A DNA stretch of 13,864 bases from CAWKEY01 sp963848675. Its GTDB lineage: Bacteria > Pseudomonadota > Gammaproteobacteria > Methylococcales > Methylomonadaceae. Below are positions 6,892 through 12,408 of this stretch, in pieces. Under the pieces are notes generated by a model, which saw only the letters and a list, made by a program, of their open reading frames with translations, had not been told where the DNA came from and made no database searches. How positions within the stretch are numbered: the stretch's first letter is position 1; every line of letters begins with the position of its first letter. A program made the position numbers and the translations under genes. The stretch lies in contig CAWKEY010000059.1 of NCBI GenBank assembly GCA_963848675.1, positions 1-13,864 of the forward strand. Reading direction: 5' to 3'.

Positions 6892-6898
6892 GTTGGGC
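6892..6898 (+). other. Integron-type core site opening cassette 1 (G/TTGGGC)
   Basis: GTTGGGC fits the recombination consensus GTTRRRY with the crossover between G6892 and T6893. It is the exact reverse complement of the R'' box GCCCAAC of the first attC (7816-7822). That is expected, because a cassette's own first bases complete its attC when it is circular. The DNA to the left shows no paired attC arms and no integrase gene, so this is either an attI-like or secondary insertion site, or a degraded preceding attC. Confidence 0.7.
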
Positions 6899-7884
6899 GG
6901 CACGGCTCGAGATTGATCATATGTCCTTTTTTTGATGAGAAATCCAACTGCTGTTCATGACACCGCCTGAATGTGGCGACAGCCAAAAGTGAGGAACAAT
7001 GCCATATCATCAGTTATTGGATTCACTGCCCATCCTCGTTGTCTACGTAACGTTAACAGTCGTTGGGCTAATCACGTCCGAGGGCGGTTACCAAATTGGG
7101 CACTGGTGGCAAAGCCACACGCCTGACGAGAAGGAGGGTCCCACGGCTATGATCGTGGGCGCGCTCCTCGCCCTTATGGGTTTTCTCCTCGCGATCACGA
7201 TGGGGATGGCATCTGATCGCTTCGACACGCGCCGCGGGCTCGTGCTGACCGAGGCGAACTCGGTGGGCACCACGTATCTCCGGGCTGGCTATCTGCCAGA
7301 GCCGGCCTCGAGTGACATCCGGGGCCTGCTGCGCGAGTATGTTCCCCTTCGCATCGTCGAGACCAACGATCTGGCAGACCTCCGGGTAAGAATGGCCCGA
7401 TCGGTCGAGCTCCATGCGCAGCTCTGGTCGATCACCGAGGAGTTGGCCCGCACAATGCCCGAATCGGACGTTCTGGCCCTTTTTATCGAGTCACTAAACG
7501 AAACGATAGATTTGCACGAGACGCGCGTCACGGCGGGCATCTACGGACGCGTGCCTGCGACAGTCCTCCTTCTGCTCCTTTTCGGTTCGATGCTGACGCT
7601 GGGTATGGTGGGCTACAACGCGGGCCTGTCCCTACGGCGCAGTCCCCTTTCCGCTCTCGTGCTGATCCTCGTTCTTGGTGCGGTCATCACCCTCGTGGTC
7701 GATCTCGACCGACCCCAGGACGGATTCCTCAAGGTGAACCAGCAGCCGCTCATCGACCTTATGGATCAGATCGGTGCACCGTTTCCGGCGAATCTACCTG
7801 AGTAGCTTGCGTGACGCCCAACATCATAATCAACCCCGACCATTAAGAGCGCTGCGGCGCTCATGGTGCCGGGTTATTATGGCG
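6893..7884 (+). mobile_element. Integron gene cassette 1 (DUF4239 gene plus attC)
   Basis: A 992-bp unit bounded by G/TTGGGC on the left and the attC crossover G/TTAGCC on the right, with one gene in the orientation usual for cassettes. It looks richer in G and C and differs in codon choice from the adjacent traI region, consistent with a separate origin. The gene starts 106 bp inside the cassette with its own Shine-Dalgarno. No clear promoter was recognised. Confidence 0.75.
6999..7805 (+). CDS. DUF4239 (bestrophin-like) inner-membrane protein
   Basis: A 268-aa membrane protein with four probable transmembrane helices, at about residues 8-27, 47-68, 185-205 and 215-235, in a 2+2 arrangement around a soluble helical middle. 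The pattern LLALMGFLLAITMGMASDRFDTRRGLVLTEANSVGTTYLRAGYLP and the ending DLDRPQDGFLKVNQQPLIDL are typical of the DUF4239 family, which is distantly related to bestrophin ion channels. Its biochemical role is unknown. The start is supported by GAGGA 4-5 nt before the ATG. It is the only gene of integron cassette 1, so it travels independently of the plasmid's transfer genes. Length agrees with the family (about 250-270 aa), so it appears intact. Confidence 0.85.
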   Translation: MPYHQLLDSLPILVVYVTLTVVGLITSEGGYQIGHWWQSHTPDEKEGPTAMIVGALLALMGFLLAITMGMASDRFDTRRGLVLTEANSVGTTYLRAGYLPEPASSDIRGLLREYVPLRIVETNDLADLRVRMARSVELHAQLWSITEELARTMPESDVLALFIESLNETIDLHETRVTAGIYGRVPATVLLLLLFGSMLTLGMVGYNAGLSLRRSPLSALVLILVLGAVITLVVDLDRPQDGFLKVNQQPLIDLMDQIGAPFPANLPE

Positions 7885-7890
7885 TTAGCC
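7816..7890 (+). repeat. attC: attC recombination site 1 (75 bp)
   Basis: The elements follow the attC order exactly. R'' is GCCCAAC (7816-7822), then a 5-nt spacer, then L'' AATCAACC (7828-7835). A central hairpin GAGCGC/GCGCTC follows, then L' GGTTATT (7872-7878), a 5-nt spacer, and R' GTTAGCC (7884-7890). L'' pairs with L' over seven bases, leaving one extrahelical C (7831), the feature that directs strand choice by integron integrases. Crossover is predicted between G7884 and T7885. R' deviates from GTTRRRY at one base. Confidence 0.85.
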
Positions 7891-9644
7891 GCGCTTGCCA
7901 GATAATGGATTATCAGTTGCGGTCATTCTATTGGCACCTGGTGAACCGGTTGCCGAATGTGCAGACGTACTAAAAAACAGGAGACAACATGAAAACCAAA
8001 AGCCTTAACCGCGTCCTCGTTAGGTTCATGGCGGCATCAAGCCTTCTAGCGAGTGCTTGTGCCTCTGCTCCAAACATGAAGATGACGACGGAGATTCCCG
8101 AGTCCATCACCACGCCTGACAGCGTCAAGACACGGATCGGCACCCTCGAGTTCTTCGATGGGATACCCACCAAAGAGACGTCCAGTTTGGTCTACGACTA
8201 CCTCGACTTCTCACGGGCCATGGAGACCTTCCTGAATGGGATCCCCGCCGCCTCCGTTGAAGCTCTTAGGCTTGGCGCGGCATCGCTCGGGCAAAAGAAC
8301 TCGAACCAGGTCCTATACTTTGACGAGCTGATGGACAGCAAGGCGCTGTTTCTCACCGGCAACACCAGCACCGTCTACGCCATCCCCATTCTCGATCTCA
8401 AAAAGGATGGCCCGACGGTGGTTGAGATTCCGGCCGGGGCCGGCCCGGGAACGGTGAACGACGCCTTCTTCCGCTTTGTGATCGACATGGGTGCTCCCGG
8501 CCCGGACAAGGGCAAAGGCGGCAAGTATCTGATCCTGCCCCCGGACTATGAAGGCGACCTTGAAGGTCCCATCGGCGGTAAGGCACAGGTCATTAACGGC
8601 GAGACCTATTTCGTTGCCAAGTCCACCAGCTATGTGAACTGGATCGGATTGCGTGGATTCCTCGTTGACGGCAAGCCGGATGCAGCAGCGAAGATGTGGA
8701 GGGATGGCCTGAAAATCTATCCCCTCGCCAAGGCAGACAATCCGCCCGCAATGGAATTCATCAGCGGCTCCGGGAAATCGTTCAACACGATACATGCTAA
8801 TAATTTCGAGTTCTACGAAGAACTTTACAACGTCATAGAACGTGAACCCGTCGAGATGCTTGATCCCGAGCTACGCGGACTTTTTGCATCCATCGGTATC
8901 GAGAAGGGCAAGCCTTTTGCCCCGGACGCACGGATGAAGAAAATCATGACCGAAGCGGTGGCGGTGGCCAATGCGACTGCACGCTCTCTCCTCTGGAATG
9001 AACGCAATCAAGAGGAATTCCTCTATGAAGGCAGCTACTGGAAGAAGGGTTATCCCGGCAATAACTATCAGTTCCTCAAAGATGAGGGCATGGGCGGGCG
9101 CAACCTGGATGCACGGACCCACTTCTACTATTTTGCAACGGTGAACACGCCGGCGATGGCGATGAAGTTGATCGGCGCGGGTTCACAATATGCCTGGGGT
9201 TATCTGGACTCCAAGGGTAATTATCTTGATGGTAGCAAGACTTATAAATTGAATATACCTAAAGAAGCTCCCGCCAAGAAATTCTGGTCGGTGTGTGTCT
9301 ATGATCCCCAGACCCGTTCTATGCTTCAGACGGATCAGACTTTTCCGAGCAAGCAAAGCCAGCGTGATAAGTTGATCGCTAACGACGACGGGTCGATCGA
9401 TCTTTATTTCGGTCCCAAGGCCCCGGCTGGCAAAGAGGCGAACTGGACCCAGACGGTTCCCGGCAAGGGGTGGTTCGCTCTTTTACGCCTTTATAGCCCT
9501 ACCGAGCCATGGTTTGACAAGACCTGGCGACCGGGCGAGATCGAGTTGATGAAGTGATATGGAAACGAGCCCGCTAACCAGTTGCTCCACCGTCCCCAGT
9601 AAAGCCGCGCGATGCGCGTCCTCACTGATCCGGTGAGCACGACG
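7885..9644 (+). mobile_element. Integron gene cassette 2 (DUF1254/DUF1214 lipoprotein gene plus attC)
   Basis: A 1760-bp unit running from TTAGCC (second base of the attC 1 R' box) to G9644 of attC 2. Its opening bases TTAGCC pair with its own R'' CGCTAAC (9572-9578) at six of the seven R positions, as expected for a unit that can circularise. It holds one gene in the same orientation as cassette 1, starting 104 bp inside. It is long for a cassette. Confidence 0.72.
7989..9557 (+). CDS. DUF1254/DUF1214-domain protein, probable secreted lipoprotein
   Basis: This 522-aa protein begins with a signal peptide (basic KTKSLNR, hydrophobic core LVRFMAASSLLASAC). It ends at a lipobox-like LASAC with C24 as the possible lipidated residue; an ASA signal-peptidase I site nearby is an alternative. 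About residues 60-190 (LVYDYLDFSRAMETFLNGIPAAS ... ALFLTGNTSTVYAIPILDL) match the DUF1254 module. About 390-515 (YFATVNTPAMAMKLIGAGSQYAWGYLD ... GWFALLRLYSPTEPWFDKTWRPGEIE) match DUF1214. The pair is common in environmental bacteria; its function is unknown. The start has AGGAGA five bases before the ATG. It is the cargo of integron cassette 2 and looks full-length. Confidence 0.88.
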   Translation: MKTKSLNRVLVRFMAASSLLASACASAPNMKMTTEIPESITTPDSVKTRIGTLEFFDGIPTKETSSLVYDYLDFSRAMETFLNGIPAASVEALRLGAASLGQKNSNQVLYFDELMDSKALFLTGNTSTVYAIPILDLKKDGPTVVEIPAGAGPGTVNDAFFRFVIDMGAPGPDKGKGGKYLILPPDYEGDLEGPIGGKAQVINGETYFVAKSTSYVNWIGLRGFLVDGKPDAAAKMWRDGLKIYPLAKADNPPAMEFISGSGKSFNTIHANNFEFYEELYNVIEREPVEMLDPELRGLFASIGIEKGKPFAPDARMKKIMTEAVAVANATARSLLWNERNQEEFLYEGSYWKKGYPGNNYQFLKDEGMGGRNLDARTHFYYFATVNTPAMAMKLIGAGSQYAWGYLDSKGNYLDGSKTYKLNIPKEAPAKKFWSVCVYDPQTRSMLQTDQTFPSKQSQRDKLIANDDGSIDLYFGPKAPAGKEANWTQTVPGKGWFALLRLYSPTEPWFDKTWRPGEIELMK

Positions 9645-9650
9645 TTATGA
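9572..9650 (+). repeat. attC: attC recombination site 2 (79 bp)
   Basis: Same architecture as the first. R'' is CGCTAAC (9572-9578), then a 5-nt spacer, then L'' GCTCCACC (9584-9591). The central hairpin is CGCGC/GCGCG (about 9606-9618). L' is GGTGAGC (9632-9638), then a 5-nt spacer, and R' GTTATGA (9644-9650). L'' and L' pair over seven bases with one extra C in L''. The R boxes keep the invariant AAC/GTT but are otherwise divergent. It follows the stop codon of the lipoprotein gene by 14 bp. Confidence 0.78.
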
Positions 9651-10033
9651 ATGAGCAATAACAGATGTAAACCAGCCATTCAAAAAACGCCCCGACAGGC
9701 CGGTATTGGCCGATTGGGTGAGGTCGCCAACGTCGGCTTTGTAGTCCTTCAGTTCGCAAAATCTGAAATTGACCGACTGGCCGGTTTGGGTCGCCTGGCG
9801 ACAGTCTGCTCTTCGAATTCATCGCCGGAAAGCGGTCGGTAAAATCCAGATTCCTGGAAGCGGCCGTTGTCAAAGAGTGCAACCGACCTACTGCGGCCAT
9901 AGAACCCAGACTCACCAATGGCTGCAGATTCGCGTAAAGCTTTCCATCATTTTGTCGCAAAGAGCCTATCGACTTACTGCCAGAATCACGGGTGAAAATA
10001 ATAAGCCGCCTTGACTTTCTTGAATGGAATAAT
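9651..10033. other. Noncoding, repeat-like DNA between the cassette array and the PIN toxin gene
   Basis: Both strands carry open frames here but none has a start context or protein character of a real gene. The segment is rich in GGCCGGTATTGGCCG and GACCGACTGGCCGGTTTGGG type motifs, which recur in related form at 11040-11165. This looks like a dispersed intergenic repeat rather than coding sequence. If a third cassette starts at 9645 it would begin here, but no third attC was found to its right. Confidence 0.45.
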
Positions 10034-10483
10034 ATGATATGCGATATGAAAAAATTCCGTGTCGTTTTGGATACCAACGTTCTCGTCGCCGCATCCCGAA
10101 GCAGGAATGGTGCTTCATTTGCCCTGCTATTGGCCCTAAAAAACGGTAAATATACAGCGCTGGCGTCGGTGCCGCTGATGCTGGAATACGAAGCTGTGCT
10201 GAAGCGACCTGAACAACTGGCTGTCAGCGGACGTACTGCGACCACGACCGATGCCTTCCTGGACGCACTGTCGTTATTTATTGAACCAGTACACCTGCAT
10301 TACCTTTGGCGACCACAATTACGTGACCCAGCAGATGAAATGGTGCTTGAAACCGCATTAAATGGTCGTGCCGAAGTGCTGGTCACCTTGAATATTGCTG
10401 ATTTTGTTCCCGCCAGCCATTTTCGACTGCCGGTGTTGACCCCAGGTGCTTTTTTGCGCCAATTGCAAGTGGAGAAAACCTGA
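10034..10483 (+). CDS. PIN-domain toxin, COG1569 type
   Basis: A 149-aa PIN nuclease of the group annotated as putative toxin-antitoxin toxin component. PIN toxins cleave RNA using a Mg2+ site made of acidic residues. Visible candidates are D13 (VVLDTNVLVAAS), E51 (MLEYEAVLKRP), D98/D101 (LRDPADEMVLETA) and D123 (VTLNIADF). An open frame reaches back to 9992, but the ATG at 10034 has TGGAA 5 nt upstream, and the one at 10046 starts at the conserved KKFRVVLDTN. I prefer 10034. The TGA overlaps the ATG of the next gene (TGATG), so toxin and partner are coupled. Toxin-first order is usual for this subgroup. Confidence 0.85.
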   Translation: MICDMKKFRVVLDTNVLVAASRSRNGASFALLLALKNGKYTALASVPLMLEYEAVLKRPEQLAVSGRTATTTDAFLDALSLFIEPVHLHYLWRPQLRDPADEMVLETALNGRAEVLVTLNIADFVPASHFRLPVLTPGAFLRQLQVEKT

Positions 10484-10722
10484 TGACTAACTATGCGCTG
10501 CGCGTCCCCGAATCCCTATTTACTTACGCCCGCAAAGTGGCGGAGGAAGAGCATGTATCAATGAACCAGTTTTTCGTCATGGCCATTGCCGAAAAGGTTT
10601 CCGCATTGAAGACCGAGACCTATTTTCGTGAGCGGCAATCGCGCGGCGAACTAAATGCTTTTGACACCTGGCTCAAGGCCAGTCCTGATGCAGAACCTAT
10701 GGCAGGAGACGAATTGATTTAA
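10483..10722 (+). CDS. HicB/RHH-like antitoxin partner of the PIN toxin
   Basis: A 79-aa protein starting ALRVPESLFTYARKVAEEEHVSMNQFFVMAIAEKVSAL. That is the strand-helix-helix pattern of a ribbon-helix-helix protein of the HicB/Arc-like type that often follows COG1569 PIN toxins. The remaining acidic tail (DTWLKASPDAEPMAGDELI) would bind the toxin. Its ATG shares one base with the toxin stop codon. It likely neutralises the PIN protein and represses the operon; this is inferred from family and position. Confidence 0.75.
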   Translation: MTNYALRVPESLFTYARKVAEEEHVSMNQFFVMAIAEKVSALKTETYFRERQSRGELNAFDTWLKASPDAEPMAGDELI

Positions 10723-11188
10723 CATCGGAGATAACCGGTTTATTCCTGCGGTTCAATTCAATATTGTCTGTACTGATGGGATAAAAGTGAACCTCATGGT
10801 GAATGTCGCAAGCCAAAACGGTGGCAAGGCTGATGGTTTCCCCTGTGCGTGTGTTATTCGCCTTATCTTTGCCATAACTACCGGAATGGCCGGAGCCGAT
10901 TCGTCTTTTCCGGCTTGTGGCGAAGGCTTGCTGGAATTGGCCGGGGTGAGGCAGTGATACTGTTAATTTGCTCACCGAATACCGGACAATCAACCGGGTT
11001 CCAGAATGCCTTAACTATTGAAATTGGATAGTTACCCCGACCGACCGGTTTTGGCCGGGTCGAGCCAGAAGGGACGTAAGGTTGCTTGCCGAAAAGCTGC
11101 CATCCGCTGAACTTAAGGATGGAAAATTTCGCCGGCATCCTCAGCGGCCGGTTTTGGCCGGCTGCCGCCGATGACCAGTGACATATTT
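10723..11188. other. Intergenic, repeat-like, no convincing gene
   Basis: Several open frames overlap here on both strands. The best two are a 53-codon plus frame (10796-10957) and a 98-codon minus frame (10697-10993), but neither has a ribosome site or a recognisable family and they overlap each other. CCGGTTTTGGCCGG occurs at about 11046-11059, and almost unchanged inside a GC-rich palindromic stretch at about 11144-11166. This matches the motif style of 9690-9800 and suggests a dispersed noncoding element or a decayed gene. Confidence 0.4.
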
Positions 11189-11324
11189 CAGTTGCAAATA
11201 ATGTCGGTTTACGGCGGATGATTGCAGGTCAGCACGAATGATTGCAGGTTCAGTTGCAAATAAACTCGGTTTGTACGACCGTCAGTTGCATTTAATTCCG
11301 GTCGAAAATTGCGCTGATTGCTGG
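11189..11324 (+). repeat. Interleaved three-copy motifs, possibly a transposon end
   Basis: Motif A, CAGTTGCAAATAATGTCGGT and variants, occurs at 11189-11210, 11251-11272 and 11283-11303. Motif B, ATGATTGCAGG and variants, occurs at 11218-11228, 11238-11248 and 11314-11324. All copies are in the same orientation. Irregularly spaced direct repeats of about 20 bp at one side of an element are typical of binding sites for TniA/TnsB-type transposases. No transposase gene or matching opposite end is in the window, so the identity is open. Confidence 0.5.
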
Positions 11325-11422
11325 TTTGTGGGTTTTTGATTGCAAGCTGCTACACTTACGGTCTCCCTAGACTGTCCTCGCCAAAAAAGCCCCCGACTTG
11401 TCTAGCGTTGCATCTCCGGCAG

Positions 11423-11439
11423 AACCGTTGTCAACGGTT
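11423..11439. repeat. Perfect hairpin at the vapC stop codon
   Basis: AACCGTTG and CAACGGTT form an 8-bp perfect stem around one base, overlapping the last codons of the vapC-like gene. No T run follows on the vapC strand, so it is a weak terminator candidate; an mRNA 3' stabilising hairpin is also possible. Confidence 0.4.
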
Positions 11440-11889
11440 ACAATAGTCTTTTATTAAAATAACGTCGAGTGTATCGGTAGAGCGAATGCCGGCATCATTC
11501 GTTATAAAGAATTTGCACCCTGCTTTCAGCGCGGTCGCATAATGAAGGGCATCAATTAACTTCATCCCTGTTTCTGCCCGTAATCTTGAAGCGGTATCAA
11601 ATACAGCACTATCATGAGAGAGCACTTGTAAAAAATTTTCCCTCATAAAAAATGCTTTGCCACGAGCGATCTCGATTTCATCCCGTGTACGATAGGGGTA
11701 CACCATCAATTCAGCAACAGCCGCATCCCCTGTACAGCCAAAAACCTCATTACGATCACAGGCGAGTATTATTTGAGAAACAACCGTTACATACGGCTCT
11801 GTTCTATCAAAGAAGTAAATTAAAAAATTCGCATCAAAATAAATGCGTTGCCCTTGTATTTTTGCAAGCAATACGTCTACTTTTCCCAT
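11431..11889 (-). CDS. VapC-type PIN-domain ribonuclease toxin
   Basis: This 152-aa PIN protein carries the four expected acidic positions: D19 (IYFDANFLIYFF), E60 (DAAVAELMVYP), D113 (MKLIDALHYATA) and D132 (FITNDAG). VapC toxins cut specific tRNAs or rRNA and are held inactive by the cognate antitoxin. The ATG at 11889 lies inside the end of the antitoxin gene (13-bp overlap), the usual antitoxin-toxin coupling. It is unrelated in sequence to the PIN toxin at 10034 beyond the domain fold. The gene appears intact. Confidence 0.85.
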   Translation of the reverse strand: MGKVDVLLAKIQGQRIYFDANFLIYFFDRTEPYVTVVSQIILACDRNEVFGCTGDAAVAELMVYPYRTRDEIEIARGKAFFMRENFLQVLSHDSAVFDTASRLRAETGMKLIDALHYATALKAGCKFFITNDAGIRSTDTLDVILIKDYCNR

Positions 11890-12131
11890 TCGTTATGAAG
11901 ATTATTGATAGTTGTTTCAACTTCTTTCGTCGTTTTACCCCAAGCACCAGAAAATAGTCCCGCATACGAGAGCACATCATCTTTTTTTGGTGTGGGATTT
12001 TGGGGTGTAAAAATAATAACCCCGTTCATGTAATCAACATCGAATTTGCAATTTTCTGTCAGGTGAGCTTTTTCGACAATACTTGCTGGAATGGTCACTT
12101 GATTTTTACTACGCATCTTCACTTCAGGCAT
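11877..12131 (-). CDS. AbrB/MazE-type (SpoVT-fold) antitoxin
   Basis: An 84-aa protein whose N-terminus MPEVKMRSKNQVTIPASIVEKAHLTENCKFDVDY is the swapped-hairpin AbrB/SpoVT DNA-binding domain (the S-K-x-Q-V-T-I-P signature). The C-terminal part (GLFSGAWGKTTKEVETTINNLHNEWE) is the likely toxin-binding segment. It precedes and overlaps the VapC-like gene. It probably represses its own promoter through the inverted repeat just upstream. Confidence 0.87.
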   Translation of the reverse strand: MPEVKMRSKNQVTIPASIVEKAHLTENCKFDVDYMNGVIIFTPQNPTPKKDDVLSYAGLFSGAWGKTTKEVETTINNLHNEWEK

Positions 12132-12145
12132 AAAAATCTCTGTGG

Positions 12146-12203
12146 AGTAGGAAAGTAAGAAATATTTTCCTACTTATTATAGAGAGTGTTGTTCTAATGT
12201 CAA
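12146..12203 (-). promoter_or_regulatory. Consensus sigma-70 promoter and operator of the vapBC-like operon
   Basis: On the minus strand a perfect -35 TTGACA (complement of 12198-12203) and a perfect -10 TATAAT (complement of 12176-12181) are separated by 16 bp. Directly downstream, AGTAGGAAA (12146-12154) and TTTCCTACT (12166-12174) form a perfect 9-bp inverted repeat. Transcription should start within or beside this repeat, about 40 bp before the antitoxin ATG. The repeat is thus the likely operator bound by the AbrB-type antitoxin or antitoxin-toxin complex. Confidence 0.8.
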
Positions 12204-12270
12204 AATGATAGTCACAATAACGGTAAGCCGCTAAATCAAAAAGTTAACCGCTTAACCGGATTTTACGTTC

Positions 12271-12290
12271 TTATGGAAAGCTTCCCATAA
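12271..12290. repeat. Near-perfect 20-bp palindrome between divergent genes
   Basis: TTATGGAAAGCTTCCCATAA is symmetrical about AAGCTT except for one A/C pair. It lies between the antitoxin promoter and the divergent 457-aa gene, so it could be a dimeric regulator's operator for either. No regulator is identified. Confidence 0.4.
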
Positions 12291-12408
12291 TCGTTCCATT
12301 GTCCCCTAAAACCGCATGCTAGTAAAAATCTGTGCTGTCATCGCGCTATATACGATAATGCCCTTATCAAACCAAGACGAATTAACAAAACTAAACAAGT
12401 GATGATCC

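Noticed and set aside
6820..6898. A preceding attC ending at GTTGGGC
   Set aside because: CCAAC near 6823 could pair with the core, but there are no L''/L' arms at the right distance. The hairpin present is strongly asymmetric relative to the core site.
9622..10245. Minus-strand 207-aa frame
   Set aside because: It runs across attC 2, a repeat-like intergenic region and antisense to the PIN toxin, with no ribosome site or family resemblance.
10697..10993. Minus-strand 98-aa frame overlapping the antitoxin end
   Set aside because: No ribosome site, no recognised domain, and a comparable open frame exists on the other strand. Likely noncoding or decayed DNA.
12222..12260. CGGTAAGC...GCTTAACCG as a third attC site
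   Set aside because: The arms pair only with a one-base offset, and the flanking R boxes (RYYYAAC and GTTRRRY) at proper 5-nt spacing are absent.
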